A DNA stretch of 44,880 nucleotides from Lentisphaerota bacterium (GCA_013203785.1 JABMPJ010000119.1:1-44880); one strand, 5' to 3'; counted from the stretch's first letter, positions 24,369-33,763 are shown. The notes: generated by a model from the letters alone, not told the origin. Translations and numbers: made by a program.

Positions 24369-25859
24369 TCATGGCTCGGCTTGCGCCAACACCATGGAAA
24401 AGTTCTTGGCCGCCGTGTGGGCACGTTGATCGACGGACATCGGGATGTGATCGTAGATGGCGACGGACTTGGCCCAGTATTCCTTTTCGATCCGCAGCCG
24501 GTCCGGGTTCGGGCCAGCCATCTCCATGAACTTGCGGGCGAACCAGAGTAAATCCTGCCGGTAGGTTTCCGGGTCAGGGAACAGCGGCAGGGAACAGCCC
24601 GAGACATCAGCGGCCTCGAGGTGTTCGATCATCTCAGCATACTTCTGCCGCAGCACCTGCTTCGACCAGTGGCGGCGAGCAGAGAACCCCATGCCCAGCG
24701 CCGCAGAGATCTCGAACGCTTCAAACAGCTCGCCGAGGATCGCATGTTCAGGGCCGAAGACGTTGGCGCAGAACTCCCTCGAAATCTGGTCGGGGTCCGC
24801 GTCGGGGTTGATGAACAATTGCCCCGCTGCATAAAAGGTCAGTAGGTTCAATTTGGGCGTCATCGTATAACAGGTTCCGCCGTGGTAGGGCGCGGCGGAT
24901 CGTTCTTCCCTGCGACGGGCCGCGATGCGCGGCAGCCGCCAATGCGGGTAGGTGACCAGCTCGCCCTCGCACAGGTAATAGTCCCAGGACGTGATCCGCC
25001 GAATCTTGGCGATTTCGCGGGCGTACGGCCGGGCGTCACCGCCGCGGTCGGCGTCGCCCAGGGGGCTGAATCCCAGGTTGATGGCGACCATCGTCTCTGC
25101 CGGGAAAGCGGGCAACCGCTTGAGCAGGTAATCCATGGCCGCCTTGGCGCGATCCGGTTTCCCGTTGAACTCGTAGTTGTCCGAGCCGGGCGTGGCATAC
25201 TTCGGATCGGTGATCATCTCGTAGCTGCCGTCCCAGTCCGGCACGCTCCGCAAATCACTACCCCAACCGGCAAAGGGGGTGCCCCATGTGTTGATCTCGG
25301 TGCAGACCGTCGGATTCACCGATCGCATGATGTCGGTCAGTTCCAGGCAGAGGTCGATGAACGTCTCGTGGGTGCAGCCGTTACGATTGCAGCCGCCGAC
25401 ATCGCCGGGAAAGATCGAGACGATGTCGGTCGCGGGCAACTGCTCGATCCAGTGCCGCCACAGATCGACGATCCACTTCTTCTGCTGCGGGTCGTTGGGA
25501 CAGGCATGAAACCAGCGCGGGCCGAGGACATTGGGGGCCAAGATGTATTTCGTCTGTAGGCCCAGTCCGTGCGCCAGGTCCGTCACACGGCGTAGGGCGG
25601 AGGCAAACCCGGCATACAACGGTTCGTGGCGCAACGCGCCGTGGTCGAACAGAGTCGGTGCAATCCAATATTCGAAGCAGGTAAACCCAAACGCCTTGAT
25701 CATGGTCAAAAAGCTTGTCCAGTCCGCGTCCGACCACTGGTTGGGCGCGTCGGGATAGAGCAGATTGACGTTCCAGCTGTTTTGCAGGTGTTCGCCAAAA
25801 TTGATGTAGAAACAACGATGGGGACAATCGGGATGACCACTATTCATAGTATCTTTCAC
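24369..25859 (-). CDS. Glycosidase-superfamily-like protein, unknown family
   Basis: A 496-residue protein without signal peptide. The alternation of strands and helices and motifs such as SFLTMIKAFGFTCFEYWIAP, TDIVSIFPGDVGGCNRNGCTHETF and SWDYYLCEGELVTYPHWRLP suggest a TIM-barrel glycosidase; the GCNRNGC cysteine segment resembles that seen in GH20/DUF4838-like proteins, which is only a hint. Acidic candidates are D in PGDVGG and E in CEGEL. The C-terminal 130 residues are helical and include DPDQISREFCANVFGPEHAILGELFEAFEISAALG, which is also found in the decayed fragment at 15744-16220. GTG 25859 or ATG 25847 could be the start; AGAGG lies upstream. It leads the catabolic genes that follow on the minus strand. 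Confidence 0.55.
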   Translation of the reverse strand: MKDTMNSGHPDCPHRCFYINFGEHLQNSWNVNLLYPDAPNQWSDADWTSFLTMIKAFGFTCFEYWIAPTLFDHGALRHEPLYAGFASALRRVTDLAHGLGLQTKYILAPNVLGPRWFHACPNDPQQKKWIVDLWRHWIEQLPATDIVSIFPGDVGGCNRNGCTHETFIDLCLELTDIMRSVNPTVCTEINTWGTPFAGWGSDLRSVPDWDGSYEMITDPKYATPGSDNYEFNGKPDRAKAAMDYLLKRLPAFPAETMVAINLGFSPLGDADRGGDARPYAREIAKIRRITSWDYYLCEGELVTYPHWRLPRIAARRREERSAAPYHGGTCYTMTPKLNLLTFYAAGQLFINPDADPDQISREFCANVFGPEHAILGELFEAFEISAALGMGFSARRHWSKQVLRQKYAEMIEHLEAADVSGCSLPLFPDPETYRQDLLWFARKFMEMAGPNPDRLRIEKEYWAKSVAIYDHIPMSVDQRAHTAAKNFSMVLAQAEP

Positions 25860-26025
25860 TTCTATCAGAACCTCTTTGGGAAGCTTGCCCTATGGATGGG
25901 CACTCTGCATCAGACAATCCGGGATCCTTCTGCGGCGCTATCGCAACGCCGTCATCACCGCAGCACGACGTGTTATGGGTGATGCACGGCACGTTGCCAG
26001 CGCGTTGTGAAATCTTCTAAAAGCC

Positions 26026-27522
26026 TCACCGGATGGAGATCACCGTTCCCGAGGGCGGCTCATAGAGCGCCCAGTTGTAGTGCGCCAATACGTCCCCGGC
26101 GCTGAGCGCGCGATCATAGATGGCGGTCTCGTCCAGCCATCCCCGAAAGTAGGTGAAGTTATCGGGCCGTCTGCCAATCCAGAACTCTGTGTTGGTGCCG
26201 GCGCTAGCCGACATCGTGCCGCTCGCCTCAGCATTGCCATTGAGGTAGAGCGTCACCGTGGTGTTGGAACGGACCATGACCGCGTGGTACCAGGTGTTCG
26301 GGGCAAGCACGGTAGCGCCCGAGAATCCCTGCCCCGCATTATTGAACGCGATGAGCTTGCCTTGAGATGAGGGAAAGGGGGCTCCATCATACGTGCCGCA
26401 GATTCCCAGGACATCCCATGCGGTGCTGATACCGCGTCCCATCATGTAGCCGAGAACGAACTGGTCCATGGCGAGCGCGCTGTTGATCCACAGCTCAATG
26501 CTATAGTTGGTGCCCATGGCGGGCATGACGGTGTAGGCGTTGTCTAATAGGGCATCGTTGAAATAGGGCGCCGTATTGCCGGCCTCGAAGCCGGGGAAAG
26601 CGTCCGGGCTCGGGCCATTCGTAGGGACCAGAGAGGTCCATGTCTTGTCAAGGCTCTTTCGATATACTCCGTCTTGACTGCCCTGCTGGGCGACATTCGT
26701 CGCCATGTCAAACAGGCCGGACCCCTCGGTTTCGTTCATGCGGTAGTAGGCCACCGGGTCATCAGCCAGGATACCGTCCGTGTAAGGCGTATCCACGACA
26801 CTCGGATGGTAAAGCAGGTCGGTCACTTGAAACTCGCCCGGGTCGAAGTGAAACACACGCACCTCGTCCACGTAGCCATTGAAGGGGTTGCCGCCCGCCG
26901 CTTCGGACCCGATGCTGAAATTGCCGGACGGAACACCGGCGGCCATTGAGCCATTCGTGGCGGCCGCTATCCCGTTGACGTAGAGTGTCCCCACCCCGTT
27001 GCTCACGACGAAGCCCACATGGTACCATTGGCCGACCGTGGCGGTTATGTCGCTCAGGATATAGGAGGCCGGGTATTTGAGGCCTCTGATCTGACCGCCG
27101 GAAAGCCATAGCTCGTAGCCCGCGGTGCCCCCCCCGGCCGTGCCGTTAGCCGCGATGATCTGGCTGCCGCTCGTCGACAACGGGCTGAACCATGCCTCGA
27201 TGCCGTAGTTATCGGTGTTGGCGTTGAGGGCGACATTGGTAGCGTAGTAGCTCGACCCGTTGAACAGCATGGAGAGCGTGGAACCGGTGTGCAGGAGGGC
27301 GCTCGATGCCACCAGCGCGGAGTTCGTGGGCGACCCGGCACCGATGGCGAGCGCCTTGGTTTCCGTCACGTCGCGTGTTGGATTCTGCCCAGGCTGCCCG
27401 GCCGCAGCACCGGGATCGTTCTCGCCCAGACGGAAGTAGCCGTCGACCGTAATTGTGGCCGACGCAACGTGGATGATACCCGCAGTCATGAACAATAATG
27501 CGCTAACCATTTTCTTTGTCAT
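26026..27522 (-). CDS. Secreted protein with two LamG (concanavalin-like) domains
   Basis: A 498-residue exoprotein. The start is ATG 27522, with AGAGG six bases upstream; a longer frame to 27540 lacks a ribosome site. It begins with a Sec signal peptide (MTKKMVSALLFMTAGIIHVASA). Two LamG-type jelly-roll domains follow: about 30-235 (YFRLGENDPG ... NFSIGSEAAGGNPFNGYVDEVRVF) and about 260-485 (VAYYRMNETEGSG ... WYHAVMVRSNTTVTLYLNGN). There is no anchor or PEP-CTERM tail; the protein ends PPSGTVISIR, an ending shared with the LamG protein at 35227-36675. LamG domains bind sugars or proteins outside the cell. Its promoter carries an AraC-type operator. Genes downstream on the same strand may be read from it. 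Confidence 0.83.
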   Translation of the reverse strand: MTKKMVSALLFMTAGIIHVASATITVDGYFRLGENDPGAAAGQPGQNPTRDVTETKALAIGAGSPTNSALVASSALLHTGSTLSMLFNGSSYYATNVALNANTDNYGIEAWFSPLSTSGSQIIAANGTAGGGTAGYELWLSGGQIRGLKYPASYILSDITATVGQWYHVGFVVSNGVGTLYVNGIAAATNGSMAAGVPSGNFSIGSEAAGGNPFNGYVDEVRVFHFDPGEFQVTDLLYHPSVVDTPYTDGILADDPVAYYRMNETEGSGLFDMATNVAQQGSQDGVYRKSLDKTWTSLVPTNGPSPDAFPGFEAGNTAPYFNDALLDNAYTVMPAMGTNYSIELWINSALAMDQFVLGYMMGRGISTAWDVLGICGTYDGAPFPSSQGKLIAFNNAGQGFSGATVLAPNTWYHAVMVRSNTTVTLYLNGNAEASGTMSASAGTNTEFWIGRRPDNFTYFRGWLDETAIYDRALSAGDVLAHYNWALYEPPSGTVISIR

Positions 27523-27635
27523 ATCGACCTCTTGTTGCACCTATGCGTTTCGTATTCCACTGGTAGGTCCGGTGTCAGTCTGATGTGAATGTTTCGCTTT
27601 ATCACTCTCCACCTGTACCCGTTACCAATGCAATC

Positions 27636-27664
27636 AATATACCACCCCACGACAATGCACACAA
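27636..27664 (-). promoter_or_regulatory. Promoter of the LamG gene and perhaps the following operon
   Basis: On the minus strand TTGTGT (27659-27664) and TATATT (27636-27641) are 17 bases apart. The -35 box is poor and the -10 box good, typical of activator-dependent promoters. The operator repeats end one base upstream of the -35 box. Confidence 0.65.
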
Positions 27665-27665
27665 A

Positions 27666-27700
27666 GCCATTACGCGCAAACAATACGCCATTTCGCGCAA
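27666..27700 (-). promoter_or_regulatory. AraC-type operator: two direct repeats with 21-bp period
   Basis: Read on the minus strand, TTGCGCGAAATGGC (27687-27700) and TTGCGCGTAATGGC (27666-27679) are 13/14 identical and exactly 21 bases apart, two turns of the helix. The downstream copy touches the -35 box. This is the geometry of AraC-family class II activator sites. Which of the AraC-type regulators in the window binds here cannot be told. Confidence 0.68.
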
Positions 27701-28035
27701 TACCCCTCGCCATGCCCACCACCGCAAAGTGATGAGACATCTACCTTAACAACGCAAGAAATACGATTCAACAGCGCCGCTTGGGGTCCGCCCTGACAAA
27801 ACGGCTATGACAACCACATAACGGTCTTGACCGACCAACGACCCTCCACAGGCGGGCAAGTATGAGATCCGAAGAGAGCATGTGTGCATACAGCGCCGTG
27901 AAGGAACACCCTGAAATCCAGGAAGGACCGTGTTTTAGCACAAATCCATCAGCCATTGAACCTGGTTGATGTTCGTCGTTAAGAGCGGATCGGTAAGGGT
28001 AATCGACCTACACAGTACGCTCCCTTAGTGTCCGC

Positions 28036-31000
28036 TCACCCACCCTCTGCGGTCACTCTCAACTCCACATTGTTGACGCGCAGATCTTCTGAAGAACGGG
28101 TGTCGTAGACCCCCCAGACGATGTTGCCGGACGCATCTATATAGTCGCCGATGTTCGCCGTCAGCGAGCGGATCATCTCCGTGTCCACGTCCTGCGGGAT
28201 GCTTTCCCCCGCGCCCACCTGGGTCCAGGACGCCGTTTGGGTCCAATCCGCGCCGGCCTTCATCACGTAGATCCGGTGCTCCGTGGCCGCGGTGCCGTCG
28301 CTGTTGCCGTTGAAGGTGAAGTCGAGCTGGGTGATGCTTGAGGGTGCCTCGTTGATCTTCATCTCCACCCATAGAAAGATCTCGTCGCCATAGCGCGGAT
28401 CGACCGTGGCCCATTCGGCCGTATTGTCCACCGAAATGCTGGCATATTGGGAATCCGTCGCCTGCACCTGGGTGTTGCGGTTGCCGGAACTGCCAGCAAA
28501 CGGAAACACGTCCACGTCACAGGCATATGCGTTGTAATCGCTATTCGCCTGCGTGATGCCGACAAAGTTGTAGACGGTCTCTCCACCGCCGCCCGTGATT
28601 CGGACGCCGTTGCCTTGGCCGTCAAGGATCAAGGTGTCGTGGTTGAGCACATCACCGGGATTTCCCGACAAGTCGGCGACGTACTGCCAGGTCTTGCCGT
28701 CCCCCGTGGCGCGCGATGTCTGGTCGTAGAATACGTCAAGCAGGGTCTGCGCGTTCTTGGCATTGTAATTGAGCACCGCATCGTTGGCCAGATTGTAGAG
28801 CGCCTTCACCTGCGTGTCGCTCAACCGCGCGTCCCACACCGCCATGTCGTCCAGTGAGCCATTGAGATGGCCGGTCACAAGGATCGCACCAATACCCCTG
28901 CCAATATAACGATAGGTCCACGAGGAGGCGAAGGTGTCGCCACTGACGATGCTATTGATCGGCGAAATCGCCACGGTCTTCGAAACGCCGTCAATGTAGG
29001 CCGATGCCGTGCCCGAGGCGGTGGTCCCCGTGGTGGCGTTCCAGGTCAATACGACCTGATGCCAACCCCCATCGCGCCACGTGCTGTCCGCCTGCATGTG
29101 GGTGCGGTACCAATGCCCTGACGGATCGGTAAACAAGTCCAACCGTATGGCGCCCACAGTATTTTGGTTAGACAAGTCATCGTTCAGCGAAATGAACACC
29201 CCCGACCAGTTCGCGGAGGGCGATTCGAGATCCAAGACCCCCGCCTTGTTGGTCATCGTCGTATTGATCCAGAAGGCAATTGTACCGGTCATCGGGCCGG
29301 TGGGCCCCTTCGGCAGGGCGGCGGCACTCGGGTCCACATAACCATTGACGCCATCCAAACTGATGGCCCCGGCGCCAATCTTGGAGGCGTTGGTATACGT
29401 CGCGCCCGACGGCGACAGCGTGGCGTTCGGCGCGCCATTCACCGCGTTGGTGGTCGTGTTGTCGAAGGTGTAGTTGCTGATCAGCGCCGACAGGGCCATA
29501 ACCGTAACCGTCACCGCCGCTGAGGTGGCGACACCGCCCTCGTTGTCGTAGGCTACCGCCGTGAGCGCATAGCTCCCCGTGGAGACCGACGTCACTGTGT
29601 AGCTGTACGGCGACGTAGAATCGGTGCCCACCAGCACGCCATTCATGTAGAACTGCACGTTGGTGATCATCCCATCCACATCCGAGGCGGTGGCCGTAAT
29701 GGGCACCACGGCGCTGCCCACGATGGTCGCGTTGTGGCTCGGACTGGTGATGCTCACCGTCGGGCGAGCATTCCCGACGACTTGGACGCCGTTTCCGCTC
29801 TCGTCGAAGATTACCGCTTTGTAGCCGCCAGTAACGGTGACGATATCGCCCGCGTTGCCGGACAGACCGGTGACGTACTGCGAGACCCTACCATCGCTGT
29901 TTGTGCGTTGCGTCTGGTCAGTAAAGACATCGAACAGGGTCTGGGCGTCTTTCGCGTTGTAGTGGAGCACGGCCTCGCGGCCCAGGTTGAACAGAGCTTT
30001 GGTCTGCACATCGCTGAGCGGCGCGTTCCAGACCGCCAGGTCGTCGAGCGACCCGGCAAAATCCGCACGGCTATTGGCCCAACCAATAAGAGGGCCATTG
30101 CCATAGGTCCAGGAAGCGGGAAATGTGTCAGTGCCACGGATGTTATTATAGATCTCAGCTATGCCTGAGCCGGCCTGTTGCACACCGTTAATGTGGACCC
30201 GCCCACTTCCGGTCCCCCTCGGCCCCACCGTTGCATTCCACGTAAACACCACCAGGTTCCAGTTGCCATCGCGCCATGCGTTCGTGGCGGCGGCGGCAGG
30301 CAAGCCCATGGAGAATGGGTGACCTTCTGTCGAAGCAACGGTCAAGCACAACGAGCCAGCGGTTGCCGTTCCATAATCAGCCATAGAGGCGTCAGGCGTC
30401 TCGTTAATAGCCACGCGGAATAGTTCGCCGGCACCGGAAATGTACTTAAAGAGACCTTGATTTGTGGTCGCGGTGGTCTTGATCCAGAAGGCCACCGTCC
30501 CGCACATCGGGCCCAGGGGACCGATCGGGAGCGCAGTGGAGGGCAATTGCACGTAGTCGCCGCTGCCGTCAAAATTCATGGCACCGCCGATCTGGCCGCT
30601 GACGTAGTGGGCATCCCCCACGAGCGAGCCCCCGTCTGGCGCGCCGCTAACCGCATTGGCAAGCGTGTTGTCGAACGTGTATTCGCTGATCAGCGAGGGG
30701 GTGCTCGGATAGACGATGGGATTATTGGTCAGGCCGGCCTGCAGGATCTGGCTGACCTCCTCATCGCTGAAAGGCACGCTGCCTCCGCTCTTCCAGGGAT
30801 TATCAGGTTCCGGGACGTTGCACAGACAGTTTGTTGGAATCAACGCCATCGTCTCGCTATCATAATAGCTCCAATAAGAATATAGCCCATACGAATGCAC
30901 CATCATGGTGTCGCGGCTGCGATAGATGAAACTGCACACCGCACCGAGAGCGCTTGTCAGTTGCGCGGCGGGCGCGTTGTTATCGGAGAGATTCAAAAAG

Positions 31001-32616
31001 GAGTAGTACAGTTCCAGGTAGCGCGTGTAGAGGATCAGGTCATTGATCCTGGGCCGGATGACCGGGTCCGCCGTATCGGCGCGGGCCGTGTTGAGCAGCT
31101 TGTACATATGTGCCAGCGCATCTGGAGTTGGGTTCCACGTACCGGCGTCAAGATAGTTATCATAGAAATCGCGCATGGCCTGCTTGACGCCCGGATTGGC
31201 GGGATCGTTGAAGCATTTCGTAAAGAAGTCGTCGCGCACGGCCGCCAGATCCGCGCCGCTGTCCCATAACACGCGCGTGCCGAGGTAGAACTGGAGACCG
31301 TAAGGCCCAAACCCCTCGCTGGACTCGCCGGTATAGTACCGCGCGCCCTGGTCGCGATACGACATGATGTCGCTCGTAAAGAGGGCCGAGTTCCCCGCCA
31401 CGCCCATGCCGGGCATTTCCGCGCTTGCGGCGACGTACTCGATAATATCATAAATGCCGAGCTTGGCACCTTTACTCGACCAGCCCTGCAGGAGATCGGT
31501 CATGCTCAGCCCCGACCCGTTGTAGACGGGGCAGACCTGCACAATGACATTTGATGCCACCTGGATGGACGGCGGCGCGACGTACGCGTCGTAGGCTAAA
31601 ATACCTACGCATTTGCCGGGAAATGCTATCGCGAGCGCATCGGCCACTTGGTTGGCCATCGTTATCTCCTGATCCGAAACCGAACCCAAGTTCGAGCAGG
31701 CGCTGCACTGGCAATAGCCCCCGCCGTCGCTGGGGGACATCGAGACGCTCAGCACCCCCGTGTTAACGGCCATGTAGTTCGTGGCCCATTGGACGACGAG
31801 CGCGCGCAGGTCGGGATTGCCGAGATCGAATTTCTGATCATATCGAGTTCCGTCCGCCTGCAAGGCGTAGTATGGCGAGTTATTGGTGAAAACGGCAGGG
31901 AAGGCGGCTTTCACGCCGGGCGTATATATGGCTTGGCTGGTATCCACGTAGCGTTCGGTATAGATAGAATTGATCCGGTTACATTCCCACCACGAGTCCC
32001 AAGAGAACCCGTTTCCAGGCCACATGCCGAAATTGGCATAGGTGTGCCTCAGGTACCACGCGGGTTTGTTGGTCACGTTGATGTCTATGCTCAGAGTGGG
32101 GCTTGAGGGAATCACTTCCCATGTCGGGGAGGGGAAGAACTGACGATGTCCGAATTGGTACAGCAAATCCCACACCGCGTACTTCACCGCCTCTTCCGAC
32201 CCGCCGATCAGGCAGAGTCCGGCCGTATGCGACCGCAACAGGTATTGCTGGCACGTTGAGGCCAGCGGCGCAGGGTCAAACGGCTGGCCCAGATTCAAGT
32301 CGGGGAAGTCCGCCAATTGTCCAACGGCGATCCCGTTCGTGCCGCTGCCGGTGGTCACCGTGAAATCCCCGCCGCTGATGTAGCTAAGGTAGTCCGCCAT
32401 AATGAGCGCCGATTCCACCACATTCGACGAGGCCGTTGCTGACACCACCACCGGCATTTGCTCCACGCCGTTGTTGGCGATCGTCACCGACGTCGCACGG
32501 AGAACAGCGGGCAGCGTACACACCATAGCCGCCAGGATGACGGCTAGTGACATGGAACTCACTCGGAAGCCCTGACGCCCACTGGATACAATACCAATCA
32601 CAGGAATACGGGTCAT
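28036..32616 (-). CDS. Secreted DUF4838 protein with duplicated LamG modules
   Basis: A 1526-residue exoprotein. AAGGAGGAGAAT just before the ATG confirms the start. A signal segment (MSLAVILAAMVCTLPAVLRA) begins at about residue 22. Residues 44-185 resemble the alpha-glucuronidase-type N-terminal domain; about 190-480 fit DUF4838, with MSPSDGGGYCQCSACSNLGS near 300, thought to be glycosidase-like. A helical part follows. LamG 1 starts near 642, a linker with YNAKDAQTLFDVF near 882, an Ig-like domain (VSITSPSHNATI) near 950, LamG 2 near 1045, a second linker (YNAKNAQTLLDVF) near 1280, and a beta-rich C-terminal domain from about 1367. No cell-surface anchor was seen. The AraC gene at 32795 is divergent and the likely regulator. 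Confidence 0.8.
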   Translation of the reverse strand: MTRIPVIGIVSSGRQGFRVSSMSLAVILAAMVCTLPAVLRATSVTIANNGVEQMPVVVSATASSNVVESALIMADYLSYISGGDFTVTTGSGTNGIAVGQLADFPDLNLGQPFDPAPLASTCQQYLLRSHTAGLCLIGGSEEAVKYAVWDLLYQFGHRQFFPSPTWEVIPSSPTLSIDINVTNKPAWYLRHTYANFGMWPGNGFSWDSWWECNRINSIYTERYVDTSQAIYTPGVKAAFPAVFTNNSPYYALQADGTRYDQKFDLGNPDLRALVVQWATNYMAVNTGVLSVSMSPSDGGGYCQCSACSNLGSVSDQEITMANQVADALAIAFPGKCVGILAYDAYVAPPSIQVASNVIVQVCPVYNGSGLSMTDLLQGWSSKGAKLGIYDIIEYVAASAEMPGMGVAGNSALFTSDIMSYRDQGARYYTGESSEGFGPYGLQFYLGTRVLWDSGADLAAVRDDFFTKCFNDPANPGVKQAMRDFYDNYLDAGTWNPTPDALAHMYKLLNTARADTADPVIRPRINDLILYTRYLELYYSFLNLSDNNAPAAQLTSALGAVCSFIYRSRDTMMVHSYGLYSYWSYYDSETMALIPTNCLCNVPEPDNPWKSGGSVPFSDEEVSQILQAGLTNNPIVYPSTPSLISEYTFDNTLANAVSGAPDGGSLVGDAHYVSGQIGGAMNFDGSGDYVQLPSTALPIGPLGPMCGTVAFWIKTTATTNQGLFKYISGAGELFRVAINETPDASMADYGTATAGSLCLTVASTEGHPFSMGLPAAAATNAWRDGNWNLVVFTWNATVGPRGTGSGRVHINGVQQAGSGIAEIYNNIRGTDTFPASWTYGNGPLIGWANSRADFAGSLDDLAVWNAPLSDVQTKALFNLGREAVLHYNAKDAQTLFDVFTDQTQRTNSDGRVSQYVTGLSGNAGDIVTVTGGYKAVIFDESGNGVQVVGNARPTVSITSPSHNATIVGSAVVPITATASDVDGMITNVQFYMNGVLVGTDSTSPYSYTVTSVSTGSYALTAVAYDNEGGVATSAAVTVTVMALSALISNYTFDNTTTNAVNGAPNATLSPSGATYTNASKIGAGAISLDGVNGYVDPSAAALPKGPTGPMTGTIAFWINTTMTNKAGVLDLESPSANWSGVFISLNDDLSNQNTVGAIRLDLFTDPSGHWYRTHMQADSTWRDGGWHQVVLTWNATTGTTASGTASAYIDGVSKTVAISPINSIVSGDTFASSWTYRYIGRGIGAILVTGHLNGSLDDMAVWDARLSDTQVKALYNLANDAVLNYNAKNAQTLLDVFYDQTSRATGDGKTWQYVADLSGNPGDVLNHDTLILDGQGNGVRITGGGGETVYNFVGITQANSDYNAYACDVDVFPFAGSSGNRNTQVQATDSQYASISVDNTAEWATVDPRYGDEIFLWVEMKINEAPSSITQLDFTFNGNSDGTAATEHRIYVMKAGADWTQTASWTQVGAGESIPQDVDTEMIRSLTANIGDYIDASGNIVWGVYDTRSSEDLRVNNVELRVTAEGG

Positions 32617-32794
32617 ATTCTCCTCCTTGTGTGTTCCTATAGTTATGGTCTGATTGTCCTGTCGAGGTGCGACCCAGTCAAGGAACGGGTATTACTGACT
32701 TTTAGCATAAATACACCAGTGATTGGGCTTTGATTCCATTCACCAGCGTGTTCTAATCGATGGGTCGGGTCAGCTTCCCAAGGAATCCGTAACC

Positions 32795-33763
32795 ATGAAA
32801 AAAGCAAAGCCACCTTCTCTGCGAGACGGGCAGCCGGTGTGGGTTCGAGAGAAGGACGCCATTCCTCCTGGCTCCTCCATCGGGCCGACGCGCCTTCGGG
32901 TTCCGGGTGCCGTCGGCTACTATAGCGCGCCAAATTCTCTCGCTCGCGAGTTCTGGTTTTACTTGCGCGCCGTTGGGAAATCGAGATGCCCGCCTGCGTC
33001 CAGACTCGATCGCCGCGAAACCGATGGCTTCCTGCTGCACTTCGTTTGCCGTGGCGAGTTCTGGCATCGCCTCTACGGGCGCAACTATGTGGCCGAACGC
33101 CATGAGGCGTGTCTCCTGGATCTGGAGGAAGATATCTCCTACGGTACGTCCGGAGACCAGCCGGTCGACCTCTACTGGGTCCAATTCAACCATAAAGACA
33201 TGGCGCGGATGTTCGTCGAGTTACGCGCGGATCGGAACCCCATCTTCATCCTCTCGGATCCTAAACGGGTCGCGTCCTGTTTTCGGGAGCTGATGGAGCT
33301 AACCTACCGACAGCCGCCCGGGTATCTCGCCCGATCCTCCGCTCTGATCGCCATGATTGTCGCGGAGTTGTTCGTGTGCCGGGCGCGGACGGACAGTTAT
33401 GCGAGCCTCACAGACAAGGCCAAGCCGCTGTCGTTGCCGGTGCGCAAGGCCATTGACCACGTCACGTACTGGTACCACGAGCCGATTGCGGTCAAGCAGA
33501 TGGCCGCAGCCGCTTGCTTGAGTCTGAACTACTTCACGGCTCTGTTCCACCGGGAGATCGGATTATCGCCGAAGGCGTACGTTAACCACTACCGCGTGGA
33601 GCAGGCCAAACGGCTCTTGCGGGCCACCGATAGGCCGATTGGTCAAATTGCGCCCAGCGTCGGGTTTCCGGATCAGAACTACTTCGCTCGTGTGTTCAGC
33701 CACGTGACAAAGATGTCACCCCGCCAGTACCGCCAACGGCTGTCAGACGATGCCCAACGTTGA
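32795..33763 (+). CDS. AraC-family transcriptional regulator
   Basis: A 322-residue regulator. ATG 32795 (MKKAKPPSLRDG) is preferred with AAGGA upstream; the longer frame starts at a TTG (32723) inside the divergent promoter region. The N-terminal part has the AraC-type cupin pattern (DGFLLHFVCRGEFWHRLYGRNYVAERHEACLLDL). The C-terminal 100 residues hold two helix-turn-helix motifs: IAVKQMAAAACLSLNYFTALFHREIGLSPKAYVNHYR and IGQIAPSVGFPDQNYFARVFSHVTKMSPRQYR. It is divergent from the DUF4838 gene across a 178-base gap and convergent with the propeller gene at 33951. CACCAG occurs twice in the gap (32714 and 32741), 27 bases apart, as a weak candidate operator. Confidence 0.9.
   Translation: MKKAKPPSLRDGQPVWVREKDAIPPGSSIGPTRLRVPGAVGYYSAPNSLAREFWFYLRAVGKSRCPPASRLDRRETDGFLLHFVCRGEFWHRLYGRNYVAERHEACLLDLEEDISYGTSGDQPVDLYWVQFNHKDMARMFVELRADRNPIFILSDPKRVASCFRELMELTYRQPPGYLARSSALIAMIVAELFVCRARTDSYASLTDKAKPLSLPVRKAIDHVTYWYHEPIAVKQMAAAACLSLNYFTALFHREIGLSPKAYVNHYRVEQAKRLLRATDRPIGQIAPSVGFPDQNYFARVFSHVTKMSPRQYRQRLSDDAQR

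Larger units (their letters stand above)
27523..28035. other. Intergenic region with promoter and operator of the LamG gene
   Basis: This 513-base gap holds the promoter (27636-27664) and the operator repeats (27666-27700) and the 3' end of the DUF4838 gene transcript. Short open frames in it (for example 27768-27956 minus) have no ribosome site or protein-like composition. No terminator with a U-tract was seen after the stop at 28036. Confidence 0.5.

Noticed and set aside
27768..27956. 62-codon minus-strand frame in the large intergenic gap
   Set aside because: No ribosome site, no family resemblance, and located in non-coding DNA between two exoprotein genes.
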